From positions 310,001 to 374,000 of the forward strand of contig NZ_FNVO01000006.1 of assembly GCF_900108175.1 (NCBI RefSeq): DNA of 64,000 nt. Reading direction: 5' to 3'. Positions 1 through 7,550 of the stretch are shown piece by piece. How positions within the stretch are numbered: the stretch's first letter is position 1; every line of letters starts with the position of its first letter. The DNA is from Thermomonospora echinospora (lineage in GTDB: Bacteria > Actinomycetota > Actinomycetes > Streptosporangiales > Streptosporangiaceae). The notes beneath the pieces were generated by a model. It did no database searches and was not told where the DNA came from. It saw only the letters and a list, made by a program, of their open reading frames with translations. The translations under genes and the position numbers were made by a program.

Positions 1-320
1 GAGGCGCCGACGGGCAGCTCGACCAGCCGGGCCAGGCGGCTGCCGGCCGCCGGGCCGTCCGCCGGGCCGTCCGCCGGGTGCGGGCCGTCGGGACAGGCGG
101 GGTCGGGGGCGGCCGGGTCGCAGGAGAAGCGGCAGCCGGCGACGACCTCGACCGGGGGCAGCAGCGCGGCCAGCGCCCGCACGATCGTCGACTTGGCGGT
201 GCCCTTCTCGCCGCGGACCAGCACTCCTCCGACGCCCGGCGAGACCGCGTTGATGAGGAGCGCCAGTTTGAGGTCGTCCATCCCGACGACGGCGGAGAAG
301 GGGTAGCGGGGGGCGCTCAT
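1..320 (-). CDS. ChlI/BchI-like magnesium/cobalt chelatase AAA+ ATPase (partial, N-terminus only)
   Basis: The first 106 codons of a gene that runs off the left edge. It reads [18 protein letters not shown] and has a Walker A loop GEKGTAKST at residues 37-45, the usual N-terminus of the chelatase AAA+ subunit. In actinobacteria this ATPase (often fused to a VWA domain) works with CobN to insert cobalt into hydrogenobyrinate a,c-diamide. A cobalamin riboswitch lies directly upstream and cobN is in the same window, so a cobaltochelatase role is preferred over magnesium chelation; that is inference. After the conserved Cys region there is a short Asp/Pro/Gly-rich insert (about residues 68-93) encoded by tandem GC-rich repeats. 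The start ATG at 318-320 fits the family N-terminus. Confidence 0.85.
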   Translation of the reverse strand, partial: MSAPRYPFSAVVGMDDLKLALLINAVSPGVGGVLVRGEKGTAKSTIVRALAALLPPVEVVAGCRFSCDPAAPDPACPDGPHPADGPADGPAAGSRLARLVELPVGA

Positions 321-403
321 GTCGCCTCGGGCACGGCGAGGTGGGGCAGCGGCATGCGTGGTTCGTCCTTCCTCGGGTGTCCACGCCCGTGGGGGTCGGC
401 TCC

Positions 404-515
404 ATCCGACGGCCGGCGTTCCTGGCTCCCGGCCGTCCGCAGGAGGCGAACCGACCGGTCACAGTTGCGGGACAGCCCCGGATTCGCACCGGGTTCCACC
501 GCGTCCGTCGCCTGC
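404..515 (-). promoter_or_regulatory. Cobalamin (B12) riboswitch upstream of the chelatase ATPase
   Basis: On the minus strand the region carries the conserved aptamer core GGTGCGAATCCGGGGC followed by TGTCCCGCAACTGTGACC and then the B12 box AGCCAGGA. Flanking GCGACGG and CCGTCG segments can close stem P1. It lies about 85 nt before the chelatase ATG, so it should repress that gene when adenosylcobalamin is abundant. No clear intrinsic terminator follows, so control at translation is more likely than attenuation (inference). Confidence 0.93.
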
Positions 516-678
516 ACAGGATGACATACCGCCCCTTCCGCCCCAAGTCAGGAGGGGGTGACAAGGCTCGCAGGAAGGTTCCGCCGGAGTGCGGGCGCGG
601 CAGTACAGTGCGGCCGCACCGTGAGAAAGGCGGCCGGCCCGGCGGGCGCGGTCGGCCCTACTAGGGGACTCGTGGGAG

Positions 679-1257
679 TCAGGGCTCGAAGTGGGGCGGG
701 CAGTGCACCGGGGACGGCAGCGCGAACCACACCGCCTTGCCCGGCGGATGGTCACCGAAGCGCGAACGGTCACGGCACATCCCCCAGCGCTCGCCGGACA
801 GCTCGCGGACGATGCTCAGCCCCCGGCCGCAGTCGCCGGAGGTCCAGGAGTAGCCGGGCAGCCGGGTGTCGGGCAGCCCGTCGAAGATGGCGCACCGCAG
901 CTCCCGGCCCGGCCCCTGCGGCCCGTGCGGGTAGAGCCACAGCTCGTAAGGTCCCTGGTCGGGGGCGTGCTGGTAGGCATTGGTGGCGAGCTCGCTGACC
1001 ATGAGCTGGGCGTCAGCAATCAGGTCGGCGGGGGCGCCGAGCGCGCCGAGCGCCTGCCCCAGCACCGTCCGGGCCTCCCGCGCGCAGGCCGGGCCGCCGG
1101 GCAGGGTCCACGCCCAGCCGGGCGGACGCCGCCACGGGCCGTCCCCGGCGACGGCCGCCTTCGCCTCGACACCCGCCTCGACATCCTCGGCGGTGTCCGG
1201 GACGGCCGTACGGGCACGGCCGACGGCGGGCTCGGTGATATCGGGTGAGGTCTTCAA
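679..1257 (-). CDS. ATP-binding anti-sigma-factor-like protein (HATPase_c_2, RsbW-like)
   Basis: A 192-residue protein with a short disordered N-terminus and one GHKL ATPase domain at about residues 55-185. The N box is visible as ELATNAYQHA and the G box as GDCGRGLSIV. Actinomycetes have many such stand-alone RsbW-like ATPases; some bind sigma or anti-anti-sigma factors, others accompany WhiJ/AbaA-type regulators. Here it is divergent from an XRE-DUF5753/DUF397 pair starting 176 bp away, the typical three-gene arrangement of those developmental loci. Partner and kinase activity cannot be read from the sequence. A GC-rich stretch follows its 3' end at 600-678 without a clean terminator. Confidence 0.85.
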   Translation of the reverse strand: MKTSPDITEPAVGRARTAVPDTAEDVEAGVEAKAAVAGDGPWRRPPGWAWTLPGGPACAREARTVLGQALGALGAPADLIADAQLMVSELATNAYQHAPDQGPYELWLYPHGPQGPGRELRCAIFDGLPDTRLPGYSWTSGDCGRGLSIVRELSGERWGMCRDRSRFGDHPPGKAVWFALPSPVHCPPHFEP

Positions 1258-1432
1258 CGGGGTCGCCTCCAGCCGCTACGTCAGGTAGGCCATTGTCACG
1301 CTTGGTCCCCGACTGGTCACTGAGCTACAGGTTCTCGTGAGATTCTCAGCCCTGCAACCATGTCTGCCAGATTCCCGTACCGGACTGGCCGTTCTCGTTG
1401 TGCGGTGCCTTCCGAAACACCACACTTGCGCC

Positions 1433-2269
1433 ATGACGTACCGGCCCACCGTGCGCGGTCGCCGGCTGGCGCGGGAACTGCGCCGGCTGCGCGAGCAAGA
1501 GGGACTCACCCTGCAGGACGTCGCCGACCGGCTCGGCTGGTCGCGGGCGACGGTCTCCCGGCTGGAGACGGGGCAGACCCGGCCCCGTCCCGGCGACGTC
1601 GCCGACATCCTCGACCTGTACGGCGTGCCCAGCCCGCAGCGGGACGCGCTGATCGCCCTGGCCAAGCAGGCCGGGCTGCGCGGCTGGTGGACGGCCTACG
1701 CCGACGTGTTCACCGGCAGCTACGTCGCGCTGGAGGACGAGGCGTCGCAGATCCGCTCCTGGGACGCCCAGCTGATCCACGGGCTGCTGCAGACCGAGGA
1801 CTACGCCCGTGCGGTGATCAGCGCCGGGCGGATGCTGCCGACGGCGGCCGATGTGGACCGCCGGATCGACGCCCGCAAGGCCCGTCAGGCGCTGCTCGAC
1901 CGGGCCAACGCCCCGCACCTGCACATCGCGATCGACGAGGCGGTGGTGCGCCGCCCGATCGGCGGCCGCGAGGTGATGCGCGAGCAGTTGCTGTCGCTGG
2001 TCAGGGCCGCCGAGCGGCCGCAGGTCACGATCCAGGTGCTGCCGTACGCCGCCGGGGCTCACGCGGGACTTGACGGACGGTTCACGATCTTGTCGTTCCC
2101 GGACCCCGCCGACCCCGATATCGCCTATGTAGAGGGCACCATGGGTGACGTTTACCTTGAGAGCACAGTGGAAACAGGACAGCATGGGTCGAGATTCGAC
2201 CGCATTATCAAGGCAGCCCTTTCACCGGAGGAATCCGCGCACCTCCTAGCAGAGGCAGCGAAGGAGTAA
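1433..2269 (+). CDS. XRE-family regulator with C-terminal DUF5753 domain (WhiJ-like)
   Basis: A 278-residue protein. Residues about 8-62 form a helix-turn-helix (LTLQDVADRLGWSRATVSRL). The rest is a DUF5753 domain with its hallmarks LIHGLLQTEDYARAV and DEAVVRRPIGG. The ATG at 1433 is chosen because the HTH follows directly; the upstream in-frame extension lacks family similarity. Proteins of this class (WhiJ in Streptomyces) repress development or secondary metabolism and are normally paired with a small DUF397 protein, which follows here after 8 bp. It may therefore act as the DNA-binding, antitoxin-like half of a Scr1-type pair. Target genes are not evident. Confidence 0.9.
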   Translation: MTYRPTVRGRRLARELRRLREQEGLTLQDVADRLGWSRATVSRLETGQTRPRPGDVADILDLYGVPSPQRDALIALAKQAGLRGWWTAYADVFTGSYVALEDEASQIRSWDAQLIHGLLQTEDYARAVISAGRMLPTAADVDRRIDARKARQALLDRANAPHLHIAIDEAVVRRPIGGREVMREQLLSLVRAAERPQVTIQVLPYAAGAHAGLDGRFTILSFPDPADPDIAYVEGTMGDVYLESTVETGQHGSRFDRIIKAALSPEESAHLLAEAAKE

Positions 2270-2277
2270 AACGGCTC

Positions 2278-2490
2278 GTGAACGACGTCCACCCCTCGAT
2301 CGAGACGGAACTGTCCCGCGCCGTCTGGCGCAAGTCCTCCCACAGCGGCAGCGGTGATCAGTGCGTGGAGGTGGCCGCGCTGCGCGGTGGCCGCCGCGCG
2401 CTGCGCGACTCCAAGGACCCGCAGGGTCCGGCACTGTTGCTGACCGCCGCCACGTGGCGGACGCTGATCGGGGACCTCGGCAGCCGCTGA
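2278..2490 (+). CDS. DUF397 small protein, partner of the preceding XRE regulator
   Basis: A 70-residue protein with the two DUF397 signatures, WRKSSHSGSGDQCVEVA near residue 17 and RDSKDPQGP near residue 43. It starts with GTG 8 bp after the regulator stop, so the two are almost certainly co-transcribed. DUF397 proteins accompany WhiJ-like regulators throughout actinomycetes and are thought to modulate their DNA binding; the mechanism is not established for this copy. Confidence 0.92.
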   Translation: MNDVHPSIETELSRAVWRKSSHSGSGDQCVEVAALRGGRRALRDSKDPQGPALLLTAATWRTLIGDLGSR

Positions 2491-2549
2491 GCCCCGGCAC
2501 TCTCGACGAGCACCTCCGGACGAGCCGCACACCCTCACCTTCCCGAGAC

Positions 2550-2567
2550 ACTAGAACGTGTTCTAGT
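2550..2567. promoter_or_regulatory. KstR-like palindromic operator
   Basis: An 18-bp perfect palindrome whose core TAGAACGTGTTCTA (2552-2565) matches the TNNAACNNGTTNNA consensus known for KstR, the TetR-family repressor of actinobacterial cholesterol catabolism. It lies 39 bp before the GTG of the LLM oxidoreductase, in promoter position. No kstR gene is in the window, so the assignment rests on the motif alone. Confidence 0.6.
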
Positions 2568-2605
2568 ATCACGGTGCGTCGCTACCGACCGGAGGTGCTC
2601 GTACG

Positions 2606-3625
2606 GTGTCCGCCCCCTTTAAACTCGGCATCAACGTCGGCTACTGGCAGCGCGACCCGGACGACCAGACCGAGACGGTGCTGGCCGCCGAGCGCCTCGG
2701 CTACGACTCGGTGTTCACCGCCGAGGCCTACGGCTCCGACGCCCTCACCACCCTGACCTGGTACGCCGCCCGCACGTCCCGCATCAAGCTCGGCACCGCG
2801 GTCGTCCAGTTGTCGGCGCGCACCCCGGCCGCCACCGCGATGCACGCGCTGACCCTGGACGCGCTGTCGGGCGGGCGCCTCATCCTCGGTCTCGGCGCGT
2901 CCGGTCCCCAGGTGGTGGAGGGCTGGTACGGGACGCCGTTCCCCCGGCCGCTGGCCCGCACCCGCGAGTACGTCGACATCTTGCGCAAGGTGTGGCGCCG
3001 CGAGGAGCCGGTGACCGCTCCCGGCCCGCACTACCCGCTGCCGCTGCCGGGCGGCACCGGTCTCGGCAAGCCGCTGAAGTCGATCGTCCATCCCGTCCGG
3101 CCCGACATCCCGATCTACCTCGGCGCCGAGGGGCCGAAGAACGTCGCGCTGGCCGCCGAGATCGCCCAGGGCTGGCTGCCGCTGTTCGTGGACCCCGCCC
3201 AGATCGACACCCTGTTCGGGCCGTCCCTGGCCGGCCGGCCGGATGACTTCGAGATCGCCGCCACGGTGACCACGATCGTCACCGACGACCTGCCGTCCGC
3301 GCTGGAGTTCGCCAAGGTCCCGCTGGCGTTCTACATCGGCGGGATGGGCGCCCGGGAGCGCAACTTCCATCTCGACCTGATCGGCCGCCTCGGCTACGCC
3401 GAGCAGGCGGCCAAGGTCCAGGAACTGTTCCTGAGCGGCCGCCGCGACGAGGCGATCAGGGCGGTCCCCGACGAACTGGCCGACTCCATCTCGCTGCTGG
3501 GCCCCATCGGCCGCATCCGCGAACGCCTCCAGTTGTGGCGCGACAGCCCGGTCACCACCCTCCTGATCGCCGGAGTCCGCGACGAGCCCACCCTCCGCGC
3601 CATCCGCGACGCCGCCTTCGACTGA
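2606..3625 (+). CDS. LLM-class F420-dependent oxidoreductase
   Basis: A 339-residue TIM-barrel protein of the luciferase-like monooxygenase superfamily, F420-using branch. Family sequence runs throughout: KLGINVGYW at the N-terminus, LGYDSVFTAEAYGSDALT, a barrel core SGGRLILGLGASGPQV, and PIYLGAEGPKNVALAAEIAQGW. These enzymes move hydride between reduced F420 and diverse substrates; this subgroup is common in lipid and steroid catabolic loci. It stands alone with a KstR-like palindrome upstream, which suggests sterol- or lipid-linked regulation. The GTG start has GGAGG ten bases upstream. Substrate unknown. Confidence 0.9.
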   Translation: MSAPFKLGINVGYWQRDPDDQTETVLAAERLGYDSVFTAEAYGSDALTTLTWYAARTSRIKLGTAVVQLSARTPAATAMHALTLDALSGGRLILGLGASGPQVVEGWYGTPFPRPLARTREYVDILRKVWRREEPVTAPGPHYPLPLPGGTGLGKPLKSIVHPVRPDIPIYLGAEGPKNVALAAEIAQGWLPLFVDPAQIDTLFGPSLAGRPDDFEIAATVTTIVTDDLPSALEFAKVPLAFYIGGMGARERNFHLDLIGRLGYAEQAAKVQELFLSGRRDEAIRAVPDELADSISLLGPIGRIRERLQLWRDSPVTTLLIAGVRDEPTLRAIRDAAFD

Positions 3626-3705
3626 CCCACCGGCGCACTGGCAGGCCCAGACACGACCGGCAGGCCGGCGTTGACCGCCGGCCGCCGGACGTGTCGCGTC
3701 CTGGG

Positions 3706-3774
3706 CTCCCCTTCACCGGCGAGGTCCCGCGCTTGAGGCCGACTTCAAGCGCGGGACCACGGCGGTGAAGGGAG
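3706..3774. terminator. Long bidirectional inverted repeat / terminator
   Basis: Nested inverted repeats. The inner 14-bp arms GGTCCCGCGCTTGA (3723-3736) and its complement (3745-3758) are perfect with an 8-nt loop; an outer pair, CCCTTCACCG (3709-3718) and CGGTGAAGGG (3763-3772), extends the stem. It sits between convergent genes ending at 3625 and 3787, as expected for a two-way terminator. Confidence 0.8.
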
Positions 3775-3786
3775 GCCGGGGCGGGG

Positions 3787-4008
3787 TCAGGCCGCCAGCA
3801 CCGTGCGGGCGGGCGGCGTCGGCTGAGGGTCGAGGGCGGTCACGGTGGCCAGGCGGTGCGTCTCGGCGGCCGCGCGGGGTCGCTCGTCGGGGTAGGCGTT
3901 GGTCATCAGGCCGGCGTACTCGGTGAGCCAGGGCTCGATGAGCGTGCGCTCGGCGGGACCGTCCAGCGAGGCGTGCGCGATGTGGGACTTGCCGTTCGGG
4001 TCTGTCAT
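3787..4008 (-). CDS. Small hypothetical protein
   Basis: A 73-residue hydrophilic protein beginning MTDPNGKSHIAHASLDG. The ATG at 4008 is preceded by GGGGAC at good ribosome-binding distance; a longer in-frame extension lacks protein character. There is no membrane segment or motif I recognise, and the C-terminus is Pro/Ala-rich. It is divergent from the sensor kinase at 4205 and ends at the strong terminator at 3706-3774. Confidence 0.55.
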   Translation of the reverse strand: MTDPNGKSHIAHASLDGPAERTLIEPWLTEYAGLMTNAYPDERPRAAAETHRLATVTALDPQPTPPARTVLAA

Positions 4009-4204
4009 AGCCGCTGTCCCCTTTCCGTGTCGCCCGCCGGGACCGCTTACCTGGGAGTACGGAGCGGCGGGCGTGAGGGGTTCATCCCCCGTTTCACTCC
4101 AAGCTATCCAGCCCCACTGACATTCCTTCGAACAGAAAATCGATCCCGGAGATCGGCCGAACGGCTGATGGAGGGCCGGGCGCGAGCCCGTACCCTCGGC
4201 TGCC

Positions 4205-5386
4205 ATGAACAGCGGGGTGGTCGTTCAGGAGGACGCGCTGGAGCGGATCCACTCCTGCGGCGGGGTGCTGGTCCGGGCCGCGGTGCGGGGGCTGTCCGGG
4301 TTCTTCCTGCTGTTGTGCCTGCTGCTCGTCGGCCCGTCACCGGTCCGGCTGGGGCTGGTCGTCGCGGCCGGAGTGGCCGCGTTCGGAGCGGTCAGCGTCC
4401 GGGGAACGGCCATCTGGACGGTGGCCGCGTCCGGCGCGTCCGTCGTGGTGACCGTCCTGCTGGTGCAGCCGAGCGCCCCCGCGCTGAGCCCGGCCATGGT
4501 CGTGGAGGGGCCGGGGCTGGTGGTGCTGCTGGTACGGATGGTGTGGCGGGCCCCGGCGCACCGCGTTCCGCTGCTGGCGCCGCTGCCCGCGCTGGCACTG
4601 GCGGTGATGCCGCTACGGGCCTCTCCGATGTTCGCGGTGGCGGCGTCGATCCCGCTGGCCGGGCTGCTGGTGACCGCCGTCTGCATCGGCCTCTACCTGC
4701 GGGCGCTGGACGCGCGGCGGGCGCGGACCATCACCGACGCCCGCCGGGACGAACGGCTGGAGCTCGCCCGGGACCTGCACGACTTCGTCGCCCACCACGT
4801 CACCGGGATCGTCGTACAGGCCCAGGCCGCCCGGTTCGCGGCCGGCTCGGGGGCCGCGCAGACCCCCGAGCAGTTGGACGCGATGCTCGGCGGCATCGAG
4901 AAGGCGGGCACCGAGGCGCTGACCTCGATGCGGCGCATGGTGGGCCTGCTGCGCGACGACGGGGACACCTCTCCCGACGGGCACGCGCACGGCGGCCGTA
5001 CCCGCCCCGTCGGAGACCTGGACCGGCTGGAGGAGCTGGTCGCCGGGTTCAACGACCCGCCCGCCTCCCTCGTGGTGGACCCCGGGGTGCGCGGGCTGCC
5101 CCCGGAGGTGGCCACGTCCGCGCACCGGATCGTGCAGGAGGCGTTGACCAACGCCCGCAAGCACGCCGCCGACGCAACCGCCGTACACGTCAGCGTCCGG
5201 CGCTTCCCTGAGGGAGTGGAGATCGCGGTACGCGACGACGGCCGGGGCGGAGGCCGCCGGCTGCCCGGCGGCGGCTACGGCCTGACGGGACTGGCCGAAC
5301 GGGTACATGCGCTCGGCGGCCGACTGCACGCCGGACCGAGCCCGGTGGGCGGCTGGGAGGTCGTGGCCTTCCTGCCCGTGCCCTGA
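4205..5386 (+). CDS. Sensor histidine kinase, NarL family
   Basis: A 393-residue membrane kinase. Five or six hydrophobic segments lie in residues 25-170, then a HisKA_3 dimerisation domain with phospho-acceptor His192 (ELARDLHDFVAHHVTG) and a C-terminal HATPase with N box AHRIVQEALTNARKHA and G box GGGYGLTGLAERV. The short loops suggest sensing within the membrane. It should phosphorylate the LuxR-type regulator starting 180 bp downstream. No clear ribosome-binding site precedes the ATG, but a TACCCT -10-like hexamer lies about 10 nt upstream, consistent with a leaderless mRNA. Confidence 0.93.
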   Translation: MNSGVVVQEDALERIHSCGGVLVRAAVRGLSGFFLLLCLLLVGPSPVRLGLVVAAGVAAFGAVSVRGTAIWTVAASGASVVVTVLLVQPSAPALSPAMVVEGPGLVVLLVRMVWRAPAHRVPLLAPLPALALAVMPLRASPMFAVAASIPLAGLLVTAVCIGLYLRALDARRARTITDARRDERLELARDLHDFVAHHVTGIVVQAQAARFAAGSGAAQTPEQLDAMLGGIEKAGTEALTSMRRMVGLLRDDGDTSPDGHAHGGRTRPVGDLDRLEELVAGFNDPPASLVVDPGVRGLPPEVATSAHRIVQEALTNARKHAADATAVHVSVRRFPEGVEIAVRDDGRGGGRRLPGGGYGLTGLAERVHALGGRLHAGPSPVGGWEVVAFLPVP

Positions 5387-5566
5387 CTTCCTCCCTCTGC
5401 CCGACACCGCAGCCAAACGGACACGCACGTCCGGCAACCGGCCACACACCCAACCAGGTCCGGTGGACGGCTGGGGGGCGAGGGCGTTTCTGTCCGTGTC
5501 CCGATCTCCCGTGGCCTGGAGGGCGCTGGAGGAACGGGCAGGGGCGTGGGCTGGGATGATGGCGCG

Positions 5567-6211
5567 ATGATCCGCGTGCTGATCGCCGACGACCAGCGGA
5601 TGGTCCGGGCCGGCTTCCGGATGATCATCGATGCGCAGCCCGGCATGCGGGTGGTGGCCGAGGCCGCCGACGGGGCGGAGGCCGTCGAACTGGCCCGCCG
5701 GCTGCGCCCGGACGTGAGCCTGCTGGACATCCGGATGCCGCGGCTGGACGGACTGGCGGCCACCCGACTGCTGGCCGGGCCGCAGGTGCCCGATCCGCTG
5801 CGGGTGGTGATCGTCACCACGTTCGACCTGGACGAGTACGTGTACGGAGCGCTGCGCGGCGGCGCGGTGGGATTCCTGCTCAAGGACGGCGGGCCCGCGC
5901 TGCTGGTCGAGGCGGTGCGCGCGGCGGTGAAGGGCGACACGCTGGTGTCCCCCTCGGTGACGGTACGGCTGCTGGAGCATCTGACCCGGCCCCGGCCGCC
6001 GGCGCGCCGGCCCCACGAGCCGCTCACCGGCCGCGAACTGGAGGTCGTCCGGCTGGTGGCGCGGGGCCGGACCAACGACGAGATCGCTGGGGAACTGTAC
6101 GTGTCGCTGTCCACGGTCAAGACCCATCTGGGCAGCGTGCAGCGCAAGCTGGCGGCCCGGAACCGGGTGGAGGTCGCGGCCTGGGCGTGGGAGTCGGGGA
6201 TCGTCCGTTGA
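5567..6211 (+). CDS. NarL/LuxR-family response regulator
   Basis: A 214-residue regulator with a receiver domain (MIRVLIADDQRMVRAGF; phospho-acceptor Asp54 in LLDIRMP; the switch Thr and Lys are present) and a C-terminal LuxR helix-turn-helix at about residues 150-205 (LTGRELEVVRLVARG, STVKTHLGSVQRKL). It partners the kinase upstream. The ATG at 5567 is chosen because the receiver fold begins at once; an in-frame start 21 bases earlier adds only seven residues. The 180-bp gap to the kinase suggests its own promoter or a processed operon. Confidence 0.93.
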   Translation: MIRVLIADDQRMVRAGFRMIIDAQPGMRVVAEAADGAEAVELARRLRPDVSLLDIRMPRLDGLAATRLLAGPQVPDPLRVVIVTTFDLDEYVYGALRGGAVGFLLKDGGPALLVEAVRAAVKGDTLVSPSVTVRLLEHLTRPRPPARRPHEPLTGRELEVVRLVARGRTNDEIAGELYVSLSTVKTHLGSVQRKLAARNRVEVAAWAWESGIVR

Positions 6212-6540
6212 CGCTGACGGCGTTGCTGGTCCTCGCGGGTGCCGGCTGGCTGCTGGCCGCCGCCGGGCTGGGTCGCGGACCGGCGGAGACGGCGCGGACG
6301 GCGGCGCTGACCGCGCACGCACTCACCCCGTTCGGCGCGCTGCTGGTCAACGCGATCCTCGGCTACGGACTGCTGTACACGCTGATCGCGCTGACCGCCG
6401 AGTGGTGGGCGCTGTCGCTGGCCACACTGGGCCGTCCGCGGCGGCTGACCGACCCCGCCTCCGGCGGCCTGACCTGGCTGGTGGCCTGGCTGGCCGGGAC
6501 GGCGGCGCTGACGTACGGGCTGGCCGCGTTGATCGTCTGA
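6187..6540 (+). CDS. Small membrane protein, coupled to the response regulator
   Basis: A protein of about 117 residues with three predicted membrane helices (residues about 8-27, 48-72, 93-117). It overlaps the end of the response regulator: either a GTG at 6187, or a TTG at 6208 that shares bases with the regulator's TGA stop, the second being the tighter coupling. I do not recognise a family. Co-translation suggests it belongs to the two-component operon, perhaps as an output or accessory of the sensor (inference). Confidence 0.6.
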   Translation: MGVGDRPLTLTALLVLAGAGWLLAAAGLGRGPAETARTAALTAHALTPFGALLVNAILGYGLLYTLIALTAEWWALSLATLGRPRRLTDPASGGLTWLVAWLAGTAALTYGLAALIV

Positions 6541-6616
6541 ACGGCCGGGCCGCGACGACCGTCAAACCTACGTAGCATCTGCTTGAAATGGCCGCAAAGA
6601 CTTCCGGAGGTGGCCA

Positions 6617-7300
6617 ATGCCGTGTGCGCTGTGCGGCGACATCATCCCCACCGAGGTCGCCCGCTGCCCGGCCTGTGGCGCCTGGGCCCGGCGGCGCGAC
6701 TTCCGGGCCATCGGTGTGGCGGTGTTCATGCTGCTGGGCTTCAACGCCTTCATCGCCCTCGGCTCCGGGATCAGCCTGCTGCGGTTGGACCGCCCGCTGG
6801 CCGAACTCACCCGGGACGGCTACGACGCCGGGGCCACCGGCCGGGCGCTGGCCCCCTACGCTGATGTCTTTACCGTCTCGGCGGTGCTGGCCGGGATCAC
6901 CGGGGTGCTGTACCTGGCCTGGCTGTGGCGGGCCTACCGGCAGGCGTCCGGCCCCCGCCCCTACCGCAGCGGCTGGGTGGTCCTCGGCTGGGTGGTGCCG
7001 GTGATCAACCTGTGGCTGCCGCCCCGGATCGTGCACGACCTGTGGATCAGCAGCGGCCGGTTCAGCTCGGCGGGCCGGCACGCGGTGGGCGCGGTGGTGA
7101 CCGTCTGGTGGGCCAGCGTACTGGCGGCGATCGGGCTGGCCCAGGCGTTCCCCGGCGGGGTCGCCAGCCTGGCCGAGGCCCGGTTCAGCGTCCATCTGGG
7201 GGTCGCGGCGACGGCCTGCCAGGCGCTGGCCGCCGCACTGTGCATGGTGACCGTCTTCCAGATCACCCGCCTCCAGGTCGGCCGCCCCCTGGCCGCCTGA
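6617..7300 (+). CDS. DUF4328 membrane protein with N-terminal zinc ribbon
   Basis: A 227-residue protein. A CxxC...CxxC zinc ribbon (MPCALCGDIIPTEVARCPAC) opens it, followed by four to five hydrophobic segments. The DUF4328 signature is GWVVPVINLWLPPRIVHDLW at about residues 121-140. These proteins are widespread in actinobacteria and have no assigned function. GGAGGT precedes the ATG. A very strong hairpin follows the stop at 7314-7358. Confidence 0.85.
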   Translation: MPCALCGDIIPTEVARCPACGAWARRRDFRAIGVAVFMLLGFNAFIALGSGISLLRLDRPLAELTRDGYDAGATGRALAPYADVFTVSAVLAGITGVLYLAWLWRAYRQASGPRPYRSGWVVLGWVVPVINLWLPPRIVHDLWISSGRFSSAGRHAVGAVVTVWWASVLAAIGLAQAFPGGVASLAEARFSVHLGVAATACQALAAALCMVTVFQITRLQVGRPLAA

Positions 7301-7313
7301 CCCGCTTCCGCCA

Positions 7314-7358
7314 AACGGCTTGTGCCCGGTCCACGCCGTGGACCGGGCACAAGCCGTT
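7314..7358. terminator. Perfect 21-bp-arm hairpin terminator
   Basis: Arm 7314-7334 (AACGGCTTGTGCCCGGTCCAC) pairs perfectly with 7338-7358 across a 3-nt loop, followed by CTTCC. It closes the DUF4328 gene and probably blocks read-through toward the convergent transporter gene. Confidence 0.88.
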
Positions 7359-7369
7359 CTTCCGGACGC

Positions 7370-7467
7370 GTTCCACCGAACGGATCCCACCACGTGAGTT
7401 CCGCCGAACGGGTCCCACTGGACGGGTTCCGCAAATCCTGCCCGGACGGATTCCACAGAACGGCCGG
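7370..7467. repeat. Imperfect tandem repeats of about 28 bp
   Basis: Four degenerate units following GTTCCxCCGAACGGxTCCCAC occur in a row at about 7370-7397, 7398-7425, 7426-7449 and 7450-7467 (the last two shortened). They lie between the terminator and the 3' end of the transporter gene. No convincing protein is encoded there. Confidence 0.5.
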
Positions 7468-7550
7468 ACCCGCGCACCCACCTGGCGAAGCACTGGCCCC
7501 CACTGGAGCCGCAGGGCACCTGACGGGTGGGCTCCACCGGGCGGCTGGGA

